NCBI GenBank assembly: GCA_964481425.1
Contig: CAYZTM010000006.1
Coordinates: forward strand, 62,001 to 126,000
Reading direction: 5' to 3'
DNA from: MKUN01 sp964481425
Lineage (GTDB): Bacteria; Bacteroidota; Bacteroidia; Chitinophagales; Chitinophagaceae
Length of the DNA stretch: 64,000 nucleotides
Part shown: positions 1 through 8,549 of the stretch, piece by piece
Layout of the letters: each line of letters starts with the position of its first letter
Position numbering within the stretch: the stretch's first letter is position 1
Notes under the pieces: model-generated
The model's input: the letters and a program-made list of their open reading frames with translations, nothing else
Database searches by the model: none
What the model was told of the DNA's origin: nothing
Translations under genes and position numbers: made by a program

Positions 1-1
1 C

Positions 2-1159
2 TACTGCGTGTACACAAGCAGCGCCCTTTGCGCAACACCGGTGAACATAACCAGCAACTACATAACCATGACGGTTGCAGACCCTTCAACTCCCACGATC
101 ATAGTATACGCTTCTCCCAGCGATACTATATGCCCCGGCACAACGGTAGACTTTGCAACACTTATTACTCATGGTGGCCCTGCACCGACATATCAATGGA
201 CAAAGAACGGCAACCCCGTAGGCGGTAATAGTCCGACTTACACGGATAATACTCTTGCTGATGGAGACATCGTCGAATGTTCATTAACCAGCAGTGCTGC
301 ATGCGTTACACCGGTAACAACTTCCAGCAACCAGATGAACACCAAGATAGTTAACAGCGGTTTCCTTGCAGGCAATATCAGCTACCCGGTAACTAAGCAG
401 ATAGTAATGTCGAACTACACATATACTGTCAGCGATGCAGAATGTAACCTGATGGCAACTATCGCTCCTACAGGTGCTGCTCCGATACATGATATCACCA
501 ATGTATCAGTTTCGCTTTCTCAATCCGAAAACACCTTCAATGGTCAGCCATATGTAAAACGTCACTGGGATATCAATCCTGTGATGAACGAGGAAACATC
601 TACAGCTACCATAACCATCTATGCTTACCAGTCTGAATTTGACAGCTACAATGTGCTGGCAACCGGATGGGGCTTCCCGCTGCTGCCGTCAAACCCGACT
701 GATGCAGCCGGTATGGCTAATGTAAGGGTAACACAGTTCCATGGTATAGGTAATGTGCCTCAGAACTACCCTGGTCCTGAAGTTGTATTAACACCAACAT
801 CGGTAACATGGGATACTGTTTACCACTGGTGGGCAATAACTTTCCCTGTAACTGGGTTCAGCGGTTTCTATATACATACCACAAATGGTCCGCTTAGTGT
901 AAGCAATGCAGGCAATGCAGACTTCTCAGTACATGCATATCCTAACCCTGTAGAAAATACACTGACTGTAAATGTAACCGGCACACGCAGCAACAATGCT
1001 TACCTGAGCCTTACAGATGCAACCGGTAAACTGGTACAGAAAGTACAGGTTACCGATAACACAACTCATATTGACATGAGCCATGTTGCTTCAGGGTTGT
1101 ACCTCATCAAATACACTGATGATGCAAGGACTGAAACACTCAAGGTTACTAAACAATAA
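2..1159 (+). CDS. T9SS-exported Ig-repeat protein, 3' part only
   Basis: The frame is open at the left window edge, so the true start lies upstream and the GTG at 8 is not a real start. The visible 385 residues begin with the end of one Ig-like repeat (SSALCATPVNITSN) and continue with a full second copy ending SSAACVTPVTTSSN. This suggests an array of roughly 90-residue repeats extending left. A middle domain without obvious family follows. The last ~70 residues are a type A T9SS sorting domain: it starts at YPNPVENTLTV, has the usual GLYLIKY strand, and ends in a KVTKQ tail. Known biology: such tails direct export by the type IX system and surface attachment or release. Function beyond being a surface or secreted, probably adhesive, protein cannot be read. 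A strong terminator follows. Confidence 0.85.
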   Translation, partial: YCVYTSSALCATPVNITSNYITMTVADPSTPTIIVYASPSDTICPGTTVDFATLITHGGPAPTYQWTKNGNPVGGNSPTYTDNTLADGDIVECSLTSSAACVTPVTTSSNQMNTKIVNSGFLAGNISYPVTKQIVMSNYTYTVSDAECNLMATIAPTGAAPIHDITNVSVSLSQSENTFNGQPYVKRHWDINPVMNEETSTATITIYAYQSEFDSYNVLATGWGFPLLPSNPTDAAGMANVRVTQFHGIGNVPQNYPGPEVVLTPTSVTWDTVYHWWAITFPVTGFSGFYIHTTNGPLSVSNAGNADFSVHAYPNPVENTLTVNVTGTRSNNAYLSLTDATGKLVQKVQVTDNTTHIDMSHVASGLYLIKYTDDARTETLKVTKQ

Positions 1160-1176
1160 GACACGATAAGTTCTAA

Positions 1177-1213
1177 AAGGAACGCCCCGCAATGCGGGGC
1201 GTTCCTTTTTTTT
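1177..1213 (+). terminator. Rho-independent terminator, probably bidirectional
   Basis: A perfect 14-bp stem (AAGGAACGCCCCGC with its complement) and a 2-3 base loop is followed by T8 on the plus strand. On the minus strand a TTTT run follows, so it can also stop mqnC transcription. It separates two convergent genes. Confidence 0.9.
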
Positions 1214-1229
1214 ATTCAATTACATAAGC

Positions 1230-2354
1230 TTAATAGGTAATCACCTGCTCTTCCATTTGCCGGGGCATGTTACGAAACTCATATTGCTGGTTACGCAATT
1301 GCGGTTCGAAACCGGCCTCCCTGATAGCTTGCTGGATACCATTTGCAGTGAACCTGTGTGGTGCCCCGGCAGCACTTACTACATTTTCTTCTATCATTAT
1401 TGAGCCAAAGTCATTAGCACCGGCATGAAGACAGACCTGCGCCACTTGCTTACCAACAGTAAGCCACGAAGCCTGTATGTTCTTGATATTGGGCAGCATG
1501 ATACGGCTTAGTGCTATCATACGTATATACTCATCGGCGGTAGTAAGGTTCTTCGTACCACGTATACGGCGCAAGAGCGTATCCACATCCTGAAAGGTCC
1601 ATGGGATAAAAGCAATGAACCCTTTCGTGCCTTCGGGATGTTGGGCCTGCACCTCGCGTATCTTTACAAGGTGCTCAAAACGTTCTTCGATAGTTTCCAC
1701 ATGACCGAACATCATTGTCGCTGTCGTGGTCAGGCCAATCTTATGGGCCTCATGCATAATATCCAGCCATTCCTGTGCACCACATTTACCTTTGGAGATA
1801 AGCCTGCGGACACGATCATTCAATATTTCGGCACCGGGGCCCGGCATACTATCCATTCCGGCCTCTTTCAGCGCTACGAGCGCGTCATGATGAGAGACGC
1901 CTGATACTTTACAAATATGTGCAACTTCAGGAGGACCGAGGGCATGCAGCTTGAGATCGGGGTATATTTCTTTCAGTTGTTTGAATAATGTAGTGTAATA
2001 ATCGAGACCTAATTCAGGGTGGTGACCACCCTGCAGCAAAAGCTGCTCACCGCCATAGCGAAATGTTTCATCGATCTTCCTTTTGTATGTCTCAATATCC
2101 GTTATGTAAGATTCAGGGTGACCGGGAACTCTATAGAAGTTGCAGAATTTACAATTGGCAACACAAACATTTGTAGTATTCATATTGCGGTCAATTATCC
2201 ATGTCACTTTACCATGCGGCACCTGCTTCTTACGCAATTCGTTTGCGATGTACATCAAATCAGTAAGCGGTGCATGCTCAAAAAGAAATACGCCTTCTTC
2301 TATTCTAAGAAACTCCGACCGTATGGCCCTTTCATAAATATCCTGTAATTGCAT
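1230..2354 (-). CDS. mqnC: Cyclic dehypoxanthine futalosine synthase (radical SAM)
   Basis: MqnC closes dehypoxanthine futalosine to its cyclic form in the futalosine route to menaquinone, acting in the cytoplasm. The 374-residue length is normal for the family. The 4Fe-4S site CX3CX2C is at C64, C68 and C71 (CVANCKFC), followed by a radical-SAM barrel (GGEQLLLQGGHHP) and a C-terminal SPASM-free domain with PNIKNIQASW and HAGANDFGS, typical of MqnC/CofH relatives. The paralogue MqnE would carry a different N-terminal region, and CofH is not expected in this lineage. It is monocistronic, with its own -7 element just upstream and a shared terminator downstream. No other mqn gene is in the window, which is usual because these genes are scattered in Bacteroidota. 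Confidence 0.93.
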   Translation of the reverse strand: MQLQDIYERAIRSEFLRIEEGVFLFEHAPLTDLMYIANELRKKQVPHGKVTWIIDRNMNTTNVCVANCKFCNFYRVPGHPESYITDIETYKRKIDETFRYGGEQLLLQGGHHPELGLDYYTTLFKQLKEIYPDLKLHALGPPEVAHICKVSGVSHHDALVALKEAGMDSMPGPGAEILNDRVRRLISKGKCGAQEWLDIMHEAHKIGLTTTATMMFGHVETIEERFEHLVKIREVQAQHPEGTKGFIAFIPWTFQDVDTLLRRIRGTKNLTTADEYIRMIALSRIMLPNIKNIQASWLTVGKQVAQVCLHAGANDFGSIMIEENVVSAAGAPHRFTANGIQQAIREAGFEPQLRNQQYEFRNMPRQMEEQVITY

Positions 2355-2373
2355 CCTATATACGATAAGAGCA

Positions 2374-2381
2374 CAAAATTA
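2374..2381 (-). promoter_or_regulatory. Bacteroidota -7 element for mqnC
   Basis: TAATTTTG on the minus strand matches TAnnTTTG exactly. It lies about 20 bases before the mqnC ATG, giving a leader of roughly 15 bases. No convincing -33 TTTG was found. Confidence 0.55.
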
Positions 2382-2401
2382 TGCCTTTTGAACGACAGGG
2401 G

Positions 2402-4180
2402 CTATAGAAATGAAGGACGATCCATCTTTTTTGCAATACGATAGGCGGCATTCATTAACCCTACGTGGCTATAGGCCTGGGGAAAATTGCCCCATTGGCT
2501 GCCATCTTTCTCATCTACATCCTCACTGAGCAGGCCAAGGTGATTGGTATATTGCATCAGTTGATTGAAATTCTCTATAGCCTCTTCCATCCGCCCTACA
2601 CAAGCCAGGGCTTCTACATACCAAAATGCAGTAACCAGGAATGTAGTTTTGGGTTTCCCAAAATCATCGGCATGTATATAGCGATAAAACAACCCCCCTT
2701 CGGCACGCAATTTCTTTTCAACTGCCGAAAGGTGGTCACGGGCACGCTGAGATGATGGGTCCAGGTAGTGCATCATGATCAATTGTAAAGTACTGGCATC
2801 AAGCTCGGGTCGGTCGATAGCATGGGTATAAACCTTGCGTTGCGGATCATAACAGGCCTCTATCTTTTCAACGGCTTTGTCATGCAGCTCACGGGCTGTA
2901 TGCAAGAGCTGTTCGTCACCCATATATCTTGCCATTTTGATGGCAGCCCTACAGCCCGCCCAATGGAAAAGGCTTGTATAACAGTGATGATAAGCCATTG
3001 AACGGAATTCCCATATGCCGGCATCCGCTTCATCGATAGTATCTTTTATCTGGTTGAGTATGTTCTGAATCCATTTGGATGAATCATGCCGCTCCTCAAA
3101 AATGAAACGGCGGTCTACATAAAGCGGTAAAAGCGATAGCAAAACCTGCCCGTAAATATCATTTTGGATATGCTCTACGGCCTGGTTACCTACACGAACG
3201 GGTTCATTGCCCATGTAGCCCTTGAGGTCAATGACCTGCTCATGGATATCGGCGCTACCGGTTATGGAATACAAGGGGTTATAGCGCCCATTCTCCCGCA
3301 TGGTGACATTAGCAATGAAATGAAAATACTGATCGACCTCCTCAAAGTGGCCTATCTTATCGAAGGCATTAAGTATGTAGTAAGCATCCCGGAGCCAGCA
3401 ATAACGGTAGTCCCAATTACGGCCACTGCCATTAGCCTCAGGCAAACTGGTAGTACTGGCAGCTATCATTGCCCCTGTATCCTCGTACTGGTGTATCTTA
3501 AGTGCCAGCGAAGACCTGATAACCTGTTGCTGGTACATGTTTTCGATGCCGGTATTCTTTATCCATTGTTGCCAATAGGTGACGGTACGAGCCAGGAACT
3601 CTTCAGCAGTGGTCTTTAAAGGAGCCTCAAGGGGTGCCCCGTAAGTAAGCACGAGATATTTCGTTTCATCCAGTACGAAATGTTTCCTGTCGAGGATAAA
3701 GTTGATAGAGATATTTGAGGTAAGCCTGAGGGTATTTTCCAATCCGAAAAAATCGACGTGATTGCTTCCCGGTACTGCTTTTAACTTTTTATTCCCATAG
3801 TCTCCAACCGGATCGCAGGTTATTTTAAGCCGCGGGTTACCTTCCAGGGGTTCTATCTTGCGGATCAGCATGAGCGGCCTGAAATAACGCTCGTATAAAC
3901 GGAAACGGGGAGCAAAATCGGTTATCCGGTACCTGCCTTCCGAGCAAGTTATTTCTGTAACCAGCACATTGGTATTTTCAATGTAGTGCTGTTTCGAACT
4001 ATAGCCATCCTCGGGCAAAATGGAAAAGCTGCCTCCTTTTTCCTCATCGAGCATGCTACCAAAAATGAAGCTGCTATCGAAGCGAGGCCAGCAGAGCCAG
4101 GTGATGTTTGTATTGAGATGAACGTGAGCTATAAAGGTACAATTACCTATGATACCTGTTTCATAAGTGTGTCGAGACAT
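2402..4180 (-). CDS. GH15-family glycosidase (glucoamylase/trehalase type)
   Basis: A 592-residue cytoplasmic protein without signal peptide. Family GH15 members cleave terminal alpha-glucosyl bonds in starch-like oligosaccharides or trehalose by an inverting mechanism. The N-terminal beta domain (about 1-200, starting ETGIIGNCTFIAHV with the family's WLCWPRFDSSFIFG) is followed by an (alpha/alpha)6 barrel bearing the signature WDYRYCWLRDA at 256-266. The C-terminal part has the usual ALACVGRMEEAIENFNQL helical region and a conserved WGNFPQAYSHVGL. Substrate cannot be decided from sequence. Other alpha-glucan genes (GH133 and GT4) lie 30 kb away, so a role in glycogen or trehalose turnover is plausible but inferred. 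It has its own promoter and is not co-transcribed with the ketosynthase genes by any visible signal. Confidence 0.88.
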   Translation of the reverse strand: MSRHTYETGIIGNCTFIAHVHLNTNITWLCWPRFDSSFIFGSMLDEEKGGSFSILPEDGYSSKQHYIENTNVLVTEITCSEGRYRITDFAPRFRLYERYFRPLMLIRKIEPLEGNPRLKITCDPVGDYGNKKLKAVPGSNHVDFFGLENTLRLTSNISINFILDRKHFVLDETKYLVLTYGAPLEAPLKTTAEEFLARTVTYWQQWIKNTGIENMYQQQVIRSSLALKIHQYEDTGAMIAASTTSLPEANGSGRNWDYRYCWLRDAYYILNAFDKIGHFEEVDQYFHFIANVTMRENGRYNPLYSITGSADIHEQVIDLKGYMGNEPVRVGNQAVEHIQNDIYGQVLLSLLPLYVDRRFIFEERHDSSKWIQNILNQIKDTIDEADAGIWEFRSMAYHHCYTSLFHWAGCRAAIKMARYMGDEQLLHTARELHDKAVEKIEACYDPQRKVYTHAIDRPELDASTLQLIMMHYLDPSSQRARDHLSAVEKKLRAEGGLFYRYIHADDFGKPKTTFLVTAFWYVEALACVGRMEEAIENFNQLMQYTNHLGLLSEDVDEKDGSQWGNFPQAYSHVGLMNAAYRIAKKMDRPSFL

Positions 4181-4227
4181 AAGCAGTAAATGCAGTTAAC
4201 GTAATTACTATAAATATAATGCCAAGA

Positions 4228-4235
4228 CAAAAGTA
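4228..4235 (-). promoter_or_regulatory. -7 element for the GH15 gene
   Basis: TACTTTTG on the minus strand is an exact TAnnTTTG match 47 bases before the GH15 ATG. It sits in the 74-base gap after the ketosynthase cassette, so the GH15 gene can be transcribed independently. Confidence 0.5.
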
Positions 4236-4254
4236 GGCTTAATGCCCCTAAAAG

Positions 4255-5298
4255 CTATACAAGCTGCAAGTACCAGCAGCTATAGTGGTTCACATAGTTA
4301 TTAACCAACACAATATGATTTACCTTTTCAGGCATCTTATTGATAAAAACAAAAGGAGGAAACGTTCCCTGTCCTAAAATAGTAAGAAGAGCGAGAGCAA
4401 ATGAACCGGCTGTAGGATATTCACCCGATAAATGCTTGAAAGCTGACAGGCAATTGTCTTTAAAAACTTCGTGGCTTAGGGCATGGTAGAATGGTTCGTA
4501 CTTGCCATCACCGCCATTACCCAACATTACCAGGTCAATATCAGCTGTGTTTAAGTTTTGTTCCTGTAAAAAAGCCTTCACCTGCTGCAAGGCATCAGCA
4601 GTATCTTTTGAAATAAATGATGAAAGACCTTTGATACATAGCGAACCCGGCACTGCATCTTTGCTTAGCAAGAGGAAGGATGCACCCTCCCCGGCAATAC
4701 TGCCCGGACGGGTATGTGCCAGCACACTGTCCGCGTTCCGCGGCTCAAAGCTGTAAACGCCTGCCATCTTCAAAACAGCAAGACTGGTATCGGTCAGTTC
4801 ATCAAAGCCCCCGGCCAGCATCTTTTCTGTTGGATGCTCTTCAAGGTACAGGGCTGCATTAAGTATGGCATTCTCGAATGAATGGCCCCTTTGAACAAAG
4901 GTGAGGTTATGCCCGCGGCAGCCTGAAAGCATAGCTATCTGCCCGCCAACCGTGTTGTGTGTGGATTGTATGAAAGATGTAGGGGTTAGCATCTGCTCGT
5001 CCTGTGCTACCATCTTCGAAAGGAATTGCTCCGTGTCATACAGGCAGCCCATACCGGTACCTACCGAAATAGCATCCGGCTGCTCACCATTCCGCATGCA
5101 TATTTTAGCCGCAGCCACACTCATACGCACTGCCTTACTCATACGTCGCAATTGCATTGGCGGTATGTATGCCGTATAATCCAATTCATCGCAGAGCAGG
5201 CGGTCAGTATTGTATGACGGCGCTTCAGCAAGAAACTGCTCATTGCTATTATCGCCTGCCGCACTTACAATACCTGCGCTATGTATATACAAGTCCAT
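4255..5298 (-). CDS. Ketosynthase-fold protein lacking the active Cys (chain-length-factor-like)
   Basis: A 347-residue beta-ketoacyl-ACP synthase homologue, shorter than FabF (about 410). Aligned on the conserved AGGFDE region, the position of the catalytic Cys is Gly in QRGHSFENAI. The first active-site His motif (HGTGT) is replaced by GNGGDGK. The second survives as KHLSGEYPTAG. It therefore cannot form the acyl-thioester and most likely acts as the non-catalytic partner of the adjacent complete ketosynthase, like chain length factors in type II polyketide and aryl-polyene systems. Its start lies one base after the stop of that gene, implying translational coupling and a heterodimer. It is the last gene of the five-gene cassette. 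Product length control is an inference. Confidence 0.8.
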   Translation of the reverse strand: MDLYIHSAGIVSAAGDNSNEQFLAEAPSYNTDRLLCDELDYTAYIPPMQLRRMSKAVRMSVAAAKICMRNGEQPDAISVGTGMGCLYDTEQFLSKMVAQDEQMLTPTSFIQSTHNTVGGQIAMLSGCRGHNLTFVQRGHSFENAILNAALYLEEHPTEKMLAGGFDELTDTSLAVLKMAGVYSFEPRNADSVLAHTRPGSIAGEGASFLLLSKDAVPGSLCIKGLSSFISKDTADALQQVKAFLQEQNLNTADIDLVMLGNGGDGKYEPFYHALSHEVFKDNCLSAFKHLSGEYPTAGSFALALLTILGQGTFPPFVFINKMPEKVNHIVLVNNYVNHYSCWYLQLV

Positions 5299-5299
5299 G

Positions 5300-6499
5300 T
5301 CAGCTTTTTGAAAATATCAGTGATGAACAATTGCCTCCAAAACCAAATGAATTGGATAAGACGTGCCGGATATCACAACCGGTAATCAATTCCGTAACAG
5401 GTTTCCAGGGTATATCTTCCATCTGTGTTTGCCAACGGAGATTAGGAAATACGATTCCCTCACGTATGCTCAGGGTACTGAATACAGCCTCAACACCACC
5501 TGATGCGCCCAATGTATGGCCTGTAAATGCTTTGGTGGACGATGCCATGGGCACCGCATCGCCAAATACGGTAGTAATGGCAAGACCTTCAGAACTGTCG
5601 TTATTGGCAGTACCCGTACCATGCAGGTTGATATAATTGATATCTAATGGCTGTAAACCTGCCTTTTGCATAGCCTGCTGCATAGCCATTTGGTTGCCTA
5701 TGCCCTCAGGAGAGGATGCTGTCTGGTGGTAAGCATCATTGGTATTGGCATAACCGCTCACCCGGCAAACAGGTATTGCCGCACATTGCTGCATCGCCTT
5801 TTCGCTCATAAGCAAGAGGTAGCCAGCGCCTTCGCCTAAGTTAAGCCCACGCCGATCCTGATCAAATGGCTGACAAGGTTCTTTGTCCAGTATCATCAGG
5901 GTATTAAAACCATTTAAAGTGAATTTTGACAAGCTGTCGGCACCACCGGCTATAGCTACATCCAGCATACCGTTTCCTATCATTTGTGCCGCCATCATGA
6001 TACTATTGGCAGAGGAAGAACAGGCCGTACTTATCGTGGTCACAAAATCACGGATCCCAAAATGGTCTGAAATGAGTTCTGTTATAGCGCCGCACTCATG
6101 GTTCGCTACGCTCGATAAATTTGCAGTACCGCTATTTTGTTTGAAGGCAGCGTAAAAATCTTCCGTCAGATCCATACCTCCCACTGTATTGGCAGAGAAG
6201 AAACCTACTTTAAGCCCACGTATCTTTTCCCGGAAAGGCTGCAGCGCTTCGGATACAGCGATAGCACTGAGGAGGGCAGTACGGGGCCAGCTGGCATCCA
6301 GGCCCACGACCTTTGCGAGATCGGCATTGGAAGCCTTTACTTCGGCAACCGGAATTTCATCACGCCAATGGGTCCTCAGGTATTCAGCCTTTGCCACACC
6401 GCTTCTGCCAGCTTTAAGTGCTCCAAGGCACTCATCCGTATTGCTCCCTATGGCCGTTATCAGCCCTGTATTTACCACATAGGCGCTCCTGTTCATCAT
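5300..6499 (-). CDS. 3-oxoacyl-ACP synthase, the active ketosynthase of the cassette
   Basis: A 399-residue FabF/KS-type condensing enzyme with all catalytic residues: Cys160 in TACSSSANS, His293 in HGTGT and His328 in FTGHTLGASGG. It would catalyse decarboxylative Claisen condensation of a malonyl-ACP unit onto an ACP-bound acyl chain. It is grouped with a Cys-less ketosynthase directly downstream and a half-length one upstream, a halogenase-like flavoprotein and an O-methyltransferase. This resembles flexirubin (dialkylresorcinol-aryl polyene) pigment loci of Bacteroidota rather than the primary fabF locus. A possible separate promoter lies in the 140-base gap before it. The start may be the first or second Met (MMNRS). 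Confidence 0.88.
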   Translation of the reverse strand: MMNRSAYVVNTGLITAIGSNTDECLGALKAGRSGVAKAEYLRTHWRDEIPVAEVKASNADLAKVVGLDASWPRTALLSAIAVSEALQPFREKIRGLKVGFFSANTVGGMDLTEDFYAAFKQNSGTANLSSVANHECGAITELISDHFGIRDFVTTISTACSSSANSIMMAAQMIGNGMLDVAIAGGADSLSKFTLNGFNTLMILDKEPCQPFDQDRRGLNLGEGAGYLLLMSEKAMQQCAAIPVCRVSGYANTNDAYHQTASSPEGIGNQMAMQQAMQKAGLQPLDINYINLHGTGTANNDSSEGLAITTVFGDAVPMASSTKAFTGHTLGASGGVEAVFSTLSIREGIVFPNLRWQTQMEDIPWKPVTELITGCDIRHVLSNSFGFGGNCSSLIFSKS

Positions 6500-6594
6500 A
6501 TCTCTTTGTCGGGTAAAGATAGTTGTATCATCCTGTTATTCACCAGGCCTTTGCCCGAAGGGCCTTTACAGGTTGCGGGCTCTTGCTCCCGGAC

Positions 6595-6602
6595 CAAATA
6601 TA
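6595..6602 (-). promoter_or_regulatory. Possible internal -7 element before the active ketosynthase
   Basis: TATATTTG on the minus strand matches TAnnTTTG and would give a leader of about 90 bases. That leader contains the hairpin GCCCTTCGGGC near 6552-6563. The gap is the largest in the cassette, so a secondary promoter is plausible. No -33 element was recognised. Confidence 0.35.
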
Positions 6603-6639
6603 CGTATATCTATCTCTAATAGAACCTCATACCTCACAG

Positions 6640-7251
6640 CTATTTATCATGTAACATCTGTAATGTCTCAAAGGAGAATGGAATACCATTACCCGATGCC
6701 GTTACCCAATACATGCTTATATCCTCTTTATCGGCTGTAACATCGACCCAACCACAAAGACAGGCCTGCATTCCCCGGTTTGCCAACAGGTCGTTTACCC
6801 AAAAATGTAGCTCACCGGCATTAAATGCATCCTCAGCCAGGCATGCCTGCTCACCTTTCAGGCCATGGCGAATGCATATTTCGCCCAACATGATATTGGG
6901 CAAGGTGTACACAAATAAAGCGGGGCTTGGGTGGCTCATCATGGTTTCACTATATTTCTTATCCACCTCAATGCAGCCATGTGCCGTAGCCAACACCAGT
7001 CCTATCCTATTCTTATCCATGTCGTCATATAAATGACCATCCTGAGCAGAAAGCAAAGTTTCAGCAGCGAGCCATGCCCATTTACAGAGCGGGTCCATCT
7101 TGAAGAATTTCGGATAGTTGTATTCTAAACCGGTATATGCAGCCTCTGCAGTACGTTCAGAAGTAGCTGACATTATTTGCTGCCCATCCTTGGATAGTGA
7201 ACCATCTTTGATGCGCAGCCAGTGGCCTATATTCAGATCTAGCTTATTCAA
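6640..7251 (-). CDS. Half-length ketosynthase-like protein (Ketoacyl-synt_2 type)
   Basis: A 203-residue protein matching only the N-terminal half of the ketosynthase fold: IGLVLATAHGCIEVDKKY, then an LPNIMLGEICIRHGLKGEQ helix and ACLCGWVDV. Aligned on that last segment, the catalytic Cys position is Ala in EDAFNAGE, and both active-site His motifs are absent because the C-terminal half is missing. Upstream and downstream genes are intact and spacing is normal (14 bases from the flavoprotein), so it looks like a genuine short protein rather than a broken gene. Short ketosynthase-like proteins are known in aryl-polyene clusters, where they are annotated as chain-length-factor-like. A structural or specificity role in the condensing complex is inferred. 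Confidence 0.72.
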   Translation of the reverse strand: MNKLDLNIGHWLRIKDGSLSKDGQQIMSATSERTAEAAYTGLEYNYPKFFKMDPLCKWAWLAAETLLSAQDGHLYDDMDKNRIGLVLATAHGCIEVDKKYSETMMSHPSPALFVYTLPNIMLGEICIRHGLKGEQACLAEDAFNAGELHFWVNDLLANRGMQACLCGWVDVTADKEDISMYWVTASGNGIPFSFETLQMLHDK

Positions 7252-7265
7252 TAAGTTCAGCGGGG

Positions 7266-8510
7266 TTAAGCCGTTGTATTAGTCGTTTCAAGGAAACGTG
7301 CTAATGTACGAACGTTTTTTTCATGGTTTTTCACAAAGGAATTATCCTCATCCCACACATAGCCCGCCAGTACAGAACATATTTGTGACATGATGGCCGG
7401 ATCGCGGTTATCGGCAAAGAAAATGGTGAACAAGGTACCATCGTACCAACCATTCACATATGTCCTAAAGACATCCACACCTTTCAGCATGGGATCCATA
7501 TATTCCTTTTGCCAATCCACCTGTTCTCCTTTAAGATGGCGAATCACCAATTTGGCAGCCATCTGCGCGGAAACCGATGCCAGTGTAACCCCTGATGAGA
7601 AAACAGGGTCGAGAAACTCAGTTACATTGCCGGTAAGTACAAAACCATTGCCATAGAAGCTCTCGGTAGTTACGCTCCAGCTTTGCAAAGCGCGGGGCTC
7701 CCAAAGCAACTCCGACTCACCAAAACGTTCGGCCAGCTGGGGTTCGGCTTTTATGAGTTGTCTGAATATTTCTTCAGGCGTGCCCTCAAAAGAATCGAAG
7801 AATTCAGGGAAACCTACATAGCCAACAGAGGTATTGCCATTGGAGAATGGGATCACCCATATCCAGGTCTTCGGATTGTGTACGTATATAATGATCCTAT
7901 TCGGCTCAAAAGCAGCACTGCGTTTAGGGTCGGTCAAATGACAGAAAAAGGCCTTGCGCGATGGCAAGCTCGATTGCCTTTCCAGGCCAAACATGCGTGG
8001 GATCACGCGACCATAACCACTGCCATCCACTATGAAACGTGCTTCTATTACCTCTTCATTGCCCTCCTTGTCCCTCACTGTGGTCTTAGATCTTCCGTCT
8101 CCTGCTATATCAATAGCCGTCACCTCGGTTTCGTAGGCTATTGGCACGCCCATCTTTTCGCATTCGTCAGCAAGGGTCTTGTCAAAATCCGCCCTTGGCA
8201 CCTGCCAGGTCCACTTCCAGCCTTCCGTAAACTGCTGTGAGAAATTGAAATCACAATCTTTATCGCCCCATACGAACTTGGCGCCATCTTTTTGCTGGAA
8301 GTGCTTTTCTTTCACTGCATAGAGGAAGCCAGCTTCATCGAGTGCCTCCATGCAACGTGGCAAAAGGCTCTCCCCGATGACAAAACGGGGAAATTTCATC
8401 TTCTCAACCACCTGTACCGATAAGCCTGCCTTATTCATAATGGCTGCAGCTATGGTACCTGAGGGACCGGCACCTATAACCAGGACGTCAACTTTCTTTT
8501 GTATTGCCAT
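7266..8510 (-). CDS. FAD-dependent oxidoreductase, halogenase/monooxygenase family
   Basis: A 414-residue flavoprotein. The dinucleotide fold GAGPSG is at 13-18. The region FPRFVIGESLLPRC (40-53) and the WIWVI segment at 216-220 are characteristic of the flavin-dependent halogenase and geranylgeranyl-reductase-like group (the WxWxI motif marks halogenases). A second FAD motif is VLTGNVTEFLDPVFSSGV. Halogenases need a lysine near residue 78-80; GAKFVWG places K78 there, but whether it is equivalent is uncertain. In a flexirubin-type setting it could chlorinate or hydroxylate the aromatic head group, since chlorinated flexirubins are known. It lies 39 bases after the methyltransferase gene and 14 bases before the half ketosynthase. 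Halogenation versus hydroxylation is undecided. Confidence 0.82.
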   Translation of the reverse strand: MAIQKKVDVLVIGAGPSGTIAAAIMNKAGLSVQVVEKMKFPRFVIGESLLPRCMEALDEAGFLYAVKEKHFQQKDGAKFVWGDKDCDFNFSQQFTEGWKWTWQVPRADFDKTLADECEKMGVPIAYETEVTAIDIAGDGRSKTTVRDKEGNEEVIEARFIVDGSGYGRVIPRMFGLERQSSLPSRKAFFCHLTDPKRSAAFEPNRIIIYVHNPKTWIWVIPFSNGNTSVGYVGFPEFFDSFEGTPEEIFRQLIKAEPQLAERFGESELLWEPRALQSWSVTTESFYGNGFVLTGNVTEFLDPVFSSGVTLASVSAQMAAKLVIRHLKGEQVDWQKEYMDPMLKGVDVFRTYVNGWYDGTLFTIFFADNRDPAIMSQICSVLAGYVWDEDNSFVKNHEKNVRTLARFLETTNTTA

Positions 8511-8549
8511 GATCTAATTACAAATAAGATACAAAATTGTTTATTTTAT

